From contig CALXOI010000003.1 of assembly GCA_944389965.1 (NCBI GenBank), forward strand, positions 1 through 50,236: DNA of 50,236 nucleotides, written 5' to 3'. The notes beneath the pieces are model-generated. The model had not been told where the DNA came from. It searched no databases and saw only the letters and a program-made list of their open reading frames with translations. This document shows, piece by piece, positions 34,206 to 43,321 of this stretch; within the stretch, counting starts at the first letter, position 1; every line of letters begins with the position of its first letter. This stretch comes from an uncultured Treponema sp. (GTDB lineage: Bacteria > Spirochaetota > Spirochaetia > Treponematales > Treponemataceae). A program made the translations under genes and the position numbers.

Positions 34206-35717
34206 TTATGAAAATTGTGTTGCGAAGCGCATGACGGCTTCCTGAGTTGCTTCTTCTTTATTTAGGAAACCGGTTACTTTGCCATTGCACAAAACCATAA
34301 TACGGTGCGACATACCAATCAACTCCGGCATTTCTGATGAAATCATAATGATGGATTTTCCCTGTTTTACCAGTTCTGCCATGATAGTATAAATTTCATA
34401 TTTAGCACCTACATCTATACCCCGTGTCGGTTCATCCATAATGAGAATATCAGGAACAGTCATTAACCAACGGCCCAGAATAACTTTCTGCTGGTTTCCA
34501 CCGGAAAGATTTTGTATTGCAGTCTGCATGGATGCCGTTTTTGTATGCAGTGTTGTATTGACATTTACTGCATCTTTTGAGACATCAGCATGTTTAATCA
34601 GTCGCATTTTTGATTGGTATTTTTCCAGTGATGCGATGGATGTATTACTTAATACAGACATTAGAGGGAAGATGCCGGTTCTTCGCCGGTCTTCTGTAAT
34701 GAGTCCTATTCCGTTTTTTATAGCGTCCCTGGGAGACCGGATAATAATATGTTTCCCGTTGATGGTTATTTCACCGGCAACAACGGAACGGAGTCCGAAT
34801 ATTGCTTCCATCAGTTCGGAACGTTGGGCTCCGATAAGACCTCCAACACCAAGAATTTCAGACTTATGAAGCGTAAAAGATACATCTTGAAATGACCGGG
34901 GATTTATTGATGATAAGTGTTTTACTTCAAGGCAAACGTCTCCTGGTACGGCTGATACTTCAGGAAACTGTTGGGTTGTAACCCTTCCAATCATCAGGTT
35001 TATAAGTTTATCATTATCAAGCTCATTTGCTGCATATGTACCTATCATTTCCCCGTCACGCATAACGGATATTTCATCTGCAATCTGGAATATTTCATTC
35101 ATCCGGTGGGAAATGTATATGATAGCAACTCCCTTATCCCGCAAATCGTTGATAATTTTAAAAAGATGATCAACTTCTTTCTCTGAAAGTGAAGAAGTCG
35201 GTTCATCCATCACAACGATTGAAGCTCCGTATGAAACAGCTTTTGCAATTTCACATCCCTGTTGCTGTGAAATTGACAGCGATGCCATAGTTGCGTTTGG
35301 GTCAATTTCCATATTCAAATCTTTCATCAATTTAAGAGTTTCATCCACAACTTTATGATGATCGATAAAATGTAGCCCTTTGATAGGAAGCAGGGGTTCC
35401 CTTCCCATCCATGTATTTTCTGCAACAGTCCGATGAGGGACGTTTGATAGTTCCTGCTGGATCATTGATATTCCTGCATCAAGTGCATTTCGTACACTGG
35501 AAAATTTAACAGGTTTATTGCGGAAAATAATTTCACCGGCATCAGGATGATATATTCCAAATAGGCATTTCATTAAGGTAGATTTTCCTGCCCCGTTTTC
35601 ACCCATTAAGGCATGCACGGTTCCTGGCCGAATATTTAAAGAAACTTTATTCAAGGCCAAGACACCAGGAAACTGTTTAGTAATTTCCTTCATTTGAAGG
35701 ATGTATTCTTGATTCAT
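34206..35717 (-). CDS. Sugar ABC transporter ATP-binding protein, RbsA-type
   Basis: The 503-residue protein has two ABC domains. The first has Walker A GENGAGKST, signature LSISQQQ and Walker B VVMDEPTSS. The second has a degenerate P-loop region (GLIGAQRSEL) but an intact signature LSGGNQQK and Walker B LIMDEPTRG, as is normal for RbsA/MglA. The ATG at 35717 is chosen because GAGCAGGTGA precedes it; the longer frame from 35735 would overlap the kinase stop. It energises the permease encoded next. Confidence 0.92.
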   Translation of the reverse strand: MNQEYILQMKEITKQFPGVLALNKVSLNIRPGTVHALMGENGAGKSTLMKCLFGIYHPDAGEIIFRNKPVKFSSVRNALDAGISMIQQELSNVPHRTVAENTWMGREPLLPIKGLHFIDHHKVVDETLKLMKDLNMEIDPNATMASLSISQQQGCEIAKAVSYGASIVVMDEPTSSLSEKEVDHLFKIINDLRDKGVAIIYISHRMNEIFQIADEISVMRDGEMIGTYAANELDNDKLINLMIGRVTTQQFPEVSAVPGDVCLEVKHLSSINPRSFQDVSFTLHKSEILGVGGLIGAQRSELMEAIFGLRSVVAGEITINGKHIIIRSPRDAIKNGIGLITEDRRRTGIFPLMSVLSNTSIASLEKYQSKMRLIKHADVSKDAVNVNTTLHTKTASMQTAIQNLSGGNQQKVILGRWLMTVPDILIMDEPTRGIDVGAKYEIYTIMAELVKQGKSIIMISSEMPELIGMSHRIMVLCNGKVTGFLNKEEATQEAVMRFATQFS

Positions 35718-35721
35718 TTGG

Positions 35722-37169
35722 TCACCTGCTCGCAATTAATAGGAAATGTGTTTCCAAATTGGAATTTTCATAGCACACAATATCAGGCATATTTTTTACA
35801 ATTTGCCTGAATTGTGTTAAATCTGATAAAATGCCCATGGAAATCATCTGGATGCCTATGTTTCCGAGGACAGCCCCTTCAACCGGACCGGCGATAACCG
35901 GAATTCCGCAGGCATCAGCTGTCAGACGGCAAAGGAGCGCGCTTTTAACACCGCCTCCGACTATATGGATACAGGGATATGTTTTTCCCGTTAGTTTTTC
36001 TATTTTGTCCCTGACGTTCCGGTATGTGAAAGCGAGGCTTTCCTGAATGCAGCGGATAATTTCACCCTTTGTCTGGGGTACATATTGTCCTGTTTTCTTG
36101 CAGTAGTTTTGGATACGTTCAGGCATATTTCCCGGTGCCACAAAATCAGGGGCACGGGGATCTATAAAGCAGGCGAAAGGTTTAGCGGTTTTGGATGCCT
36201 TGTCCAAATCATCGTAGGAAACAGATTCACCGATGGATTGCCAGTATCGTTTGCTTTCTTGGATCATCCAAGTACCTGTTATATTGGTAAGTAGGGATAT
36301 GCCGCCGTCAAATCCTCCTTCGTTGGAGAATCCGGCTTCCCGGGCTTCTTCGGAAACAACCGGTTCCGGGCAATGGGTTCCCATCAAGGCCCAGGTTCCG
36401 CAACTGATGAACAGGAAGTCAGGGCTTCCTGCAGGTACAGCGGCCATGGCACTTTGGGTGTCATGTCCTGCGGAAGAAATCACCGGGACAGCGGAAATGC
36501 CCAGTTCCCGGCAAATGTCTTCCTTTATGAAGCCTGCCCGGGTTCCCGGCATTACGATGTCCGTGAACAAATGGGCAGGTATTCCCAGTTTTTTAATCAG
36601 CTGGCTGGACCAGTTTTTTGTTTTGATATCAAGAAGCTGGCTGGTTGAAGCTTCGGTGTATTCGCTCTGCATTTTCCCGGTAAGGAAATAGGTAAATAAA
36701 TCCGGCATCATCAGCAGAGTTTGTGCCTGTGCGAGTTCTTCCGGATTATGCTGAACCATGTACAAAGCTGGAAAACCGTGTTGATATCCATAATCTGGAT
36801 ACCGGTCATGGAATACAAATCCGCGGCGGAAATAATTTCCTCGCTTTTTTCCGCCATTCCGTTCGTGCGGGTGTCCCGGTAGTGGACTGGGTTTCCGAGA
36901 AGTTTCCCCCTTTTGTCCAGAAGACCAAAATCCACTCCCCAGGTATCAATTCCCACACTGATGAAGGATTTTTTTGAAGCTTTGGTCAGCCCTTGCTTTA
37001 TTTCATGGAACAACCTGAGAACATCCCAGTACAAGGTTCCGGCAACATTGACCGGTTCATTTGGGAAACGGTGTATTTCTTCCTGAATGATGGTTTTGCC
37101 ATCATACCTACCCAGCATTGCCCTCCCGCTTGAAGCACCGAAATCAAATGCCAGAACCTGTCCTTCCAT
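35722..37169 (-). pseudogene. fucK: L-fuculokinase/rhamnulokinase (FGGY), frameshifted
   Basis: The gene starts at 37169 (AGGAGG upstream; [18 protein letters not shown], the FGGY phosphate motif) and reads normally to INTVFQL, where the frame changes near 36761-36767 (CAGCTTTGTACATGG on the minus strand). The other frame carries on the kinase immediately ([13 protein letters not shown]) to the stop at 35722, with SAGHDTQSAMAA, SCGTWALMG and VGGGVKSALLC intact. Two extra bases, or one missing base, in the CTTTG stretch explain the break. Joined, the protein would be about 480 residues, full FGGY length. By sequence it resembles RhaB; the fucI neighbour suggests fuculose. A sequencing error cannot be excluded. 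Confidence 0.85.
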
Positions 37170-37187
37170 TTTAAAACCTCCTACCGG

Positions 37188-38145
37188 TTACCGGCTGATG
37201 CCCTTAAACAGGGGTCCGTAAGCGGCGCAAGCCCGGTAATCCTGAGCTTCCTTGTCCATACCGAAAGCGTTCCATGCAGCCGGCCGGCAGGTTCTTGTTT
37301 CCGTTATACAAATCCTTGATTATGCACATCATTTTGACGATGAATTCCCAGTCTTTGTCTTTTTCATCTTTTGTTTTCTGCACATCGGCAGGGTTCTTGT
37401 CAAAGCCTTCCGGGCAATGGGCTCTTGTCCATGCCAGGGCTTTTTCGTATTCGGCTTTGTCGTAGATGCCTTTTTCCATGCGGCGGATAATTTCAACCTC
37501 GTCTATGGATTCCACCCTCATTCCCAGATATTCTTCGAAGAATTCGGGGGCAATGATGGAACCGGCGATACCCATGCAAATCGAACCTATCTGGAGGTAG
37601 GATTTTCCACGCATGGTGGCGGCGGCAATAGCAGCACGACCGAACCGCAGCAGTTTTTCCTTTACGTCTTCCGGAATATTGGTGTCATCCGCATCCTGCA
37701 CATCGTGCCCGTAAATACCGAAAGCGGGCAAACCTTTCTGGGCGTGTCCCGCCAAAACAGCGGCCAGATACACGGCGCCGGGGCGCTCTGTACCGTTAAA
37801 ACCCCAAACACCTTTGATGGTGAGCGGGTCCATATCCATGGTTTCCGAACCGTAGCACCAGCAGGGAGTAACGGTCAATGTTATGGAAACATTCTCTTTT
37901 TTGAATTTATCAGCACAGGCGGCAGCCTCAGCCACACGTCCTATTGTTGAATCCGCAATAACAACTTTTACCGGTTCACCATTGGAATACCGCAGGTTTT
38001 CAGTAAACAGTTTTGCGGCGTTTTTCGCCATGTTCATTGTCTGATCTTCCAAGGATTCCCGGACACGCAGACTTCCCTGCCGTCCATCAATTGTAGGACG
38101 GATACCTATTACCGGATAATCACCAATAAGCCGACTCTTTGCCAT
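37188..38145 (-). pseudogene. fucI: L-fucose isomerase with large internal deletion
   Basis: The N-terminal part from 38145 matches FucI closely ([63 protein letters not shown]) up to KNLPAGC, about residue 285. After that the frame reads a nonsense tail and stops at 37204. In another frame the extreme C-terminus of FucI follows at once ([20 protein letters not shown], then AAYGPLFK) with its own stop at 37188. About 820 bp, including all three metal ligands (E337, D361, H528 in E. coli FucI), are missing. The junction lies in CTGCCGGCCGGCTGC. AAAGGAG precedes the start. The kinase gene begins 18 bases downstream. Confidence 0.88.
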
Positions 38146-38347
38146 ATGTGCTCCTTTCTGAATAATTTAAATTCTATTTGATAGTTCTATCATGTATCCA
38201 GTTTGTACGTTTATGTGTTATAAAAATATGAAAAAATATAAATATTTTATGATATATAATTCTCTGGAAAAAATATCGGAATCGCATTAAAATATGAGAA
38301 AATAGATAGAATATAAAATTTTAAGGATTTTTGAGGGTAACATATAT
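38146..38347. promoter_or_regulatory. Divergent AT-rich control region, araC-type gene/fucI
   Basis: The 202-base gap between the divergent regulator and fucI is much richer in AT than its surroundings. An inverted repeat TGATA-GTTC-TATCA lies at 38179-38192, close to the fucI side, and is a candidate operator. No single -35/-10 pair stands out. Confidence 0.4.
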
Positions 38348-39217
38348 ATGTATCATTGGTATAGTTTTGAAAATGTACGAAGGGGCACATATCAGTTTCC
38401 TATTGAATACTATCATGTATCTAAACTACACCCGCGGTATGTTATGCCGTACCATTGGCATCCTGAGATTGAAATTATTAGAATACAGAAAGGATTTATG
38501 ACACTGCATGTAGATACAGAAACGTATCATTTAAAACAAAATGATATTTTATATATACCACAAAATGCTGTTCATGGGGGAATGCCGGAAGATTGTGATT
38601 GTATATATGAATGTATTGTATGTGATTTTTTTGGTTTATTGCAGGGTAATACTTCATTTAGCTCCTATGCGAATTTGTTCATTAACAAACGGAGAATAAA
38701 TGCATGTTATGATGCTTCTTTCCCTGAGATTTACAGTGTATTATCCCTACTTTTTAAAACAATGAAAAATAAATCAACAGGATGGCAAATTCTGACGGTT
38801 GGTTGTCTTCTTCAGTTTTTTGGATTTGTTCTTGAAAAAAATTATTTTGATGATGCTCCAAACGATAAAGTTTTAAATAGATCCTTTGATATACACCGTT
38901 TCCAAAAAGTATTTAAATTGATACGGTCCCGTTACGCAGAGCCGCTGACACTTGAGGACATGGCAACAGAAGCGAATATGTCCCCGACTTATTTTTGCCG
39001 GTTGTTCAAAGAAATAACACATTATTCCCCTATTGAGTATCTGATGAATTACCGCATTGAATATTCAAAGTATTTATTATGTACCAAACATGTTTCGGTA
39101 GCGGAAGCTGCTTTTTTATGTGGTTTTAACAGCTGTGCCTATTTTATAAAAATATTCAAATCATTTACCGGAGTTACACCAAATAATTATAAAAAACAGT
39201 ATCTGATTTCCAAATAA
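38348..39217 (+). CDS. AraC-family regulator with cupin sensor domain
   Basis: The 289-residue protein has an N-terminal cupin-type ligand domain (PYHWHPEIEIIRIQKG, LKQNDILYIPQNAVHG) and a C-terminal double helix-turn-helix domain from about 180 (LTLEDMATEANMSPTYFCRLFK and VSVAEAAFLCGFNSCAYFIKIFK). It is divergent from the fucose locus and should be its sugar-responsive activator. GAGGG precedes the ATG. The gene is visibly richer in AT than most of the window, which may mean recent acquisition. It appears intact. Confidence 0.9.
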   Translation: MYHWYSFENVRRGTYQFPIEYYHVSKLHPRYVMPYHWHPEIEIIRIQKGFMTLHVDTETYHLKQNDILYIPQNAVHGGMPEDCDCIYECIVCDFFGLLQGNTSFSSYANLFINKRRINACYDASFPEIYSVLSLLFKTMKNKSTGWQILTVGCLLQFFGFVLEKNYFDDAPNDKVLNRSFDIHRFQKVFKLIRSRYAEPLTLEDMATEANMSPTYFCRLFKEITHYSPIEYLMNYRIEYSKYLLCTKHVSVAEAAFLCGFNSCAYFIKIFKSFTGVTPNNYKKQYLISK

Positions 39218-39587
39218 ATATAATTTTCTTATTTGAAATAAATTTTGAAACAGGTTTATTTGGTGCCGGATATATTACAGTATACAGATCTTGACAGATT
39301 GTGGTTATTGCCTGCAATAACAGGTTTTCTGTTAAGATAGTCTGAAAATATGGTTCAGGGAATGGAATACACAGCAAATATCGCTTGAAGCGTACGCCGG
39401 TATTTGCAGTGTTGCTGAAAAATTTTACTTGCTGGATAGCTGAATAAAAATCTTATGTACACAGACACGGAATCTGCTGGAAAAGCAGTTATGCAGTATC
39501 CAGAAAAAGTGAGACAGTAACGGAAAAAGTGCTGTACTGGCAGTAATAGTAATATAAAAGCAGTATTTTTCAGCGGTTGTTTTTATA
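39218..39587. other. Gap between convergent genes, no gene seen
   Basis: A short hairpin (GTTATTG-CC-TGCAATAAC near 39301-39320) could be a weak terminator for the AraC-type gene. No ORF with a ribosome site or recognisable remnant was found. Confidence 0.45.
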
Positions 39588-40793
39588 TCACTGTGGTTTT
39601 ATGCCTGGTAACTGTTTTTGGGCTGTCTTTGAGATATTTTTTTTCTGTTCAATATTTACTTTCTTCCGGCTTTTATTAAACAGGATTTCTGTGAGAGGCG
39701 GAATATGCTCCGCAGCTGATTTAAATAACAACTGCAGGGATTCCCACATAATATGCCGGGTATTTTCATCTAAAGATAAGAGCGCACGCAATGCCATTGC
39801 CGGATTTCGGGTCCATTTTTCTGAAAGCTCCCGAAGTGTTGCTGCATCAGAACTGGTTAAAACCCGGTACAAGGCATCAACAAAATCTTCCCGCTGTTTG
39901 TTGTCCAATTTTTCCAGCCAGGTACGGATTGTCTTGTCAATCAAGATACTTTGATCTGTCAATTTATCCTGTATGATAAAATGCGGGCCGTCCAGTTGCC
40001 AGGAAAACGGGTCATGCTGCATAATACCTGATTCTTCGCTTTTTATGATAGTGTAGGTATTATGATGCGCCAGTAGCATTCCGATGATGGATGTCTGGGG
40101 TACGTAGGTTTGGATTTTGTCCCGTATTGCATTAAACTCCGGAGTATCGGTAATATTTGTTTGGAATCCCGGACCGTCGTGATTGTAAATATTTAAAATA
40201 CGGTGCTGGATTTTAGGCTGGCAGAACGTGGCTGCGTAGACGGCCAGGTTCCCGCCTTTTGAATGTCCCCCCACCCGTATTTTTCCGGGAAGTTTTGACG
40301 CTGCGGCTGTCAGATATTCCAATGCATCTTTTTGGGATGGAACCGGCGTGATAAATGCCATATTGAAATCTTCCTTCCATCCCACAATGGTATCATCTGT
40401 TCCCCGGAATGCAACAAATATTGTTCCGTCGCCGGGTAATATTGTTATGGCAGCAAATTGTTTTTCATGGGCTGTGTCCAAGGATTCAACAAATCCGCAT
40501 AATTGCATATTTTTGTATCTCGGTGCATTTCCCATTACCCGCAATAGTTCAATCAGACTGTTGTTGATAAAAAGTCCTGTGTCGGAGCGCTCCAATATGT
40601 CCGGTGCATAAAAAAAATCATGGGCAGCCTGTTCCAGCGTTATTCCTTTGCGGCTGAATGATTCAGAAACAATGCCGTTCATTTTTATATATGACAATTC
40701 ACTGAAAATCAGTGTGTCAATTTCGTTCAAAGGATACTGCTTTAATGATAAATCCCCGCGCCATGTTATGTAGTCTAAAATTCCAGAACTCAT
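39588..40793 (-). CDS. DUF2974 (Mbeg1-like) alpha/beta hydrolase
   Basis: The 401-residue protein has a lipase-like core with the nucleophile elbow GGHSKGGNLA (about residue 195), preceded by the FRGTDDTIVGWKEDF oxyanion region. This is the pattern of the DUF2974/Mbeg1-like family, whose substrate is unknown. Its start reads MSSGILDYITWRGDLSL, with AAAGAGG upstream at 40793; a longer frame from 40964 overlaps mnmE and is rejected. The C-terminal basic tail (SRKKVNIEQKKN) has no counterpart I recognise. No signal peptide is seen. Confidence 0.85.
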   Translation of the reverse strand: MSSGILDYITWRGDLSLKQYPLNEIDTLIFSELSYIKMNGIVSESFSRKGITLEQAAHDFFYAPDILERSDTGLFINNSLIELLRVMGNAPRYKNMQLCGFVESLDTAHEKQFAAITILPGDGTIFVAFRGTDDTIVGWKEDFNMAFITPVPSQKDALEYLTAAASKLPGKIRVGGHSKGGNLAVYAATFCQPKIQHRILNIYNHDGPGFQTNITDTPEFNAIRDKIQTYVPQTSIIGMLLAHHNTYTIIKSEESGIMQHDPFSWQLDGPHFIIQDKLTDQSILIDKTIRTWLEKLDNKQREDFVDALYRVLTSSDAATLRELSEKWTRNPAMALRALLSLDENTRHIMWESLQLLFKSAAEHIPPLTEILFNKSRKKVNIEQKKNISKTAQKQLPGIKPQ

Positions 40794-40848
40794 ACAACCT
40801 CTTTCTATAAGATACTGTGGGAAAGAATGAAAAGCAAGAAAATAGAGC

Positions 40849-42348
40849 CTATTTCCCCAGACAAAACTTTGAGAAAACCGTATCCAGAATATCTTCAGGG
40901 GTAACTGCCCCGGTAATTTCACCCAATGCATCCAGCGCATCTTCAATATCCTGAACAACAGCATCCAGCGGGAATCCGTCCGCTGCCGCTTTCAGTCCGT
41001 GGTTGACAGATTCCAATGCGTTCCGGGTACACCGTTGCTGCCGGACAGAACCTACGCCGGCACCTGCCCGTTCCGGTGTGTGGCCTGCGGTCAGGATTGA
41101 TTTTATTGCGGTACAGAGCTCCTGTGTTCCTGCCCCGGTTTTTGCGCTTACCGGAATTATTGCTGCCGGTTGTATCTGTTCTTCAGAAAACACCGGTGCG
41201 GGTGCCGGACATTCAGTTGTTTTATCAGTTTTGTTCAGCACCAGAATAATGGGAATCCGTGGTTGTCCTGAATGTCCGTCCTGTATGTTTCCGACGGGTA
41301 CTGCTGTTTCAGGCTGTATCTTTGCTTGATTGTCAAGTTGGTGTTCACCGGGCAAAAATTCTTTCATAAAACGGATATCTTCAGGAGTTAACCCGATGGT
41401 GGAATCTACTACATACAAAATGACATCCGCTCCGGTGGTCAAATCCTTTGTCCGTTCTACACCCCGTTGTTCAATAATATCGGTGGTTTCCCTCAATCCT
41501 GCGGTATCAAACAGCCGGGCAGGGATTCCGTCAAAAGATATCCAGCTTTCAATCCAATCCCGGGTTGTCCCGTGAATGTCTGATACAATCGCCCGCTCTT
41601 CTTTCAACAGCATATTGAACAGGCTTGATTTTCCTGCATTTGTTTTGCCGCACAGGATAACCCGTGCCCCGTCCTGATATAATTTTTCACTGTTCCAGGA
41701 TGTACATAATAATAATAACTGCTGCTCCGCCGTTTTTAAAAGAGTGTCATCAAAGGCGTCGGCAATAGTTTCTTCATCTTCCGGATATTCAATTTCTGCT
41801 TCGATAGATGCAAGGGTTGTTAACAGCAGTTGTTTAATCCGGTTGATTTCATTATACAGATTGCCGGCGAGCCGTCCCGCCGCCCGGTTCCGGGATTCTC
41901 CGGTTTTTGCACTGATAATTTCCTGCACGGCTTCTGCCCGGGTTAAATCTGCTTTTCCGTTGATAAAAGCCCGGAACGTAAATTCACCCCGGTTTGCCGG
42001 GCGAAATCCGTTACCGGTAAGCAGCCGGTAAATTTCAGTAACGACTGCCGGTCCGCCGTGACAGCTGATTTCAATCATATCTTCTCCGGTAAAACTTTTT
42101 GGTGCCCTGAAGACAGATACGAGGACTTCATCAATTCGGCGGGGTGGGGTTGTACCCGGATCGATTATCCAGCCGTATACAATAGTATTGCCTGATGCTT
42201 TCTGCAACGCATTGGGCCGGGAAAATAATACGGAGACAGCTTCTATAACACCTTTCCCGGAAGCTCTGATAATACCGAGTGCTGAAGGTGCCAATGCAGT
42301 GGCAACTGCAGCAATGGGTTCCTCCGGTGTGTATCCGGTAGTATCCAT
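40849..42348 (-). CDS. mnmE: tRNA modification GTPase MnmE
   Basis: The 499-residue GTPase works with MnmG on U34 of certain tRNAs. The N-terminal formyl-THF-binding domain has SCHGGPAV and NRGEFTFRAFINGK. The G domain has GKTNAGKSS, DTAGLR and NKTD, and the C-terminus ends CLGK with the essential cysteine. The length exceeds the usual 450-460 because of an insertion of about 35 residues in the G domain before IILVLNKTD. The ribosome site is weak (CAGGAC). It follows the PAP2 gene by 4 bases, suggesting co-transcription. Confidence 0.95.
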   Translation of the reverse strand: MDTTGYTPEEPIAAVATALAPSALGIIRASGKGVIEAVSVLFSRPNALQKASGNTIVYGWIIDPGTTPPRRIDEVLVSVFRAPKSFTGEDMIEISCHGGPAVVTEIYRLLTGNGFRPANRGEFTFRAFINGKADLTRAEAVQEIISAKTGESRNRAAGRLAGNLYNEINRIKQLLLTTLASIEAEIEYPEDEETIADAFDDTLLKTAEQQLLLLCTSWNSEKLYQDGARVILCGKTNAGKSSLFNMLLKEERAIVSDIHGTTRDWIESWISFDGIPARLFDTAGLRETTDIIEQRGVERTKDLTTGADVILYVVDSTIGLTPEDIRFMKEFLPGEHQLDNQAKIQPETAVPVGNIQDGHSGQPRIPIILVLNKTDKTTECPAPAPVFSEEQIQPAAIIPVSAKTGAGTQELCTAIKSILTAGHTPERAGAGVGSVRQQRCTRNALESVNHGLKAAADGFPLDAVVQDIEDALDALGEITGAVTPEDILDTVFSKFCLGK

Positions 42349-42352
42349 GATA

Positions 42353-43309
42353 TTACGTCCTGTTCTGCCGGGATGAAACCACCCGGTTGCCGGAAGCCAG
42401 TCCGGTTTTTATAAACAACAGAGGCACTACGTATACAGCGAGGATTCCGGTAATCCCGTACCGGATAAACCGCACCAGTTCGTAGTATTCACTTATTTCA
42501 TCAGTTAATCCAAGTTTTCCGGTTAAAATTTTCAGCAGCAAATGGCAGCCTCCGGTAACGGTAATACCCAGCACCAGTCTTCCTGATTTTTGTAAAAAAC
42601 TGCCAGGTCGGGCATCAAAACCTCCTTTTCGGTTAAGGAGCAGGGTTCCAGTACAAAAACCGAACAACAAACCGCTAAGAGATGTATCCGGGCGGGAAAA
42701 AATATTCAGTATGAAACATACGGCAGCGGTGATAAGCAGGTTGATGCTGAATGGGAGCTTCTCTAATTTAGCACAGGCTGTGTCCCAAAACAGCATAACA
42801 GCTATTGCCGTAAGAAACCCGAATGTTAATCCGAGCAATACATCGGTAGGGTAATGCACACCCAGATAAATCCTGCTGAATCCGATAATCAGCGGGATAA
42901 GCAGAGCCGGCACCATCCGCAATATTTTGTAGCCGGTGGTTTTTCCCGGTACGAATAGTTGTGCTGTTACGGGATAAAACGCCGCGGCACCCTGAGAATG
43001 CCCTGACGGTGTAGAGTAACCGGACTCAGCTGTGATGAATACAGAGGGGTCGCGCTGATACGGGCGGGGAATACATAATGTTTCTTTAATTGCTGTATTT
43101 AATGCGGCAGAAAAAATGACGGTAAACCCCAACAGAAGTCCTTTTTTGCTGTCAATGCACCAGTATATAAGCAATACAATTATCGGATACCATATGCTGC
43201 CGCCAAAAAATGAAATGGTTTCCATAATACCGGTTATAACCGGAGATCGGAACTGCTGGACAGCATGGATAACGTCCAGACCCCAGCGGTACCACTCATC
43301 AAGACTCAT
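42353..43309 (-). CDS. PAP2-family membrane phosphatase
   Basis: The 318-residue membrane protein has all three motifs of the acid-phosphatase (PAP2) family: K-x6-RP in KETLCIPRP, PSGH in TPSGHSQGA, and SR-x5-H-x3-D in SRIYLGVHYPTD. Such enzymes dephosphorylate lipid phosphates such as undecaprenyl pyrophosphate or phosphatidate. About eight membrane segments are predicted, more than the usual five or six, the extra ones at the C-terminus. AAGGGG precedes the ATG. It lies between the glycosidase-like gene (12-base gap) and mnmE. Confidence 0.9.
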   Translation of the reverse strand: MSLDEWYRWGLDVIHAVQQFRSPVITGIMETISFFGGSIWYPIIVLLIYWCIDSKKGLLLGFTVIFSAALNTAIKETLCIPRPYQRDPSVFITAESGYSTPSGHSQGAAAFYPVTAQLFVPGKTTGYKILRMVPALLIPLIIGFSRIYLGVHYPTDVLLGLTFGFLTAIAVMLFWDTACAKLEKLPFSINLLITAAVCFILNIFSRPDTSLSGLLFGFCTGTLLLNRKGGFDARPGSFLQKSGRLVLGITVTGGCHLLLKILTGKLGLTDEISEYYELVRFIRYGITGILAVYVVPLLFIKTGLASGNRVVSSRQNRT

Positions 43310-43321
43310 GGATTGTACCCC

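Noticed and set aside
40794..40964. N-terminal extension of the DUF2974 protein
   Set aside because: It overlaps the end of mnmE and lacks a ribosome site; AAAGAGG precedes the ATG at 40793.
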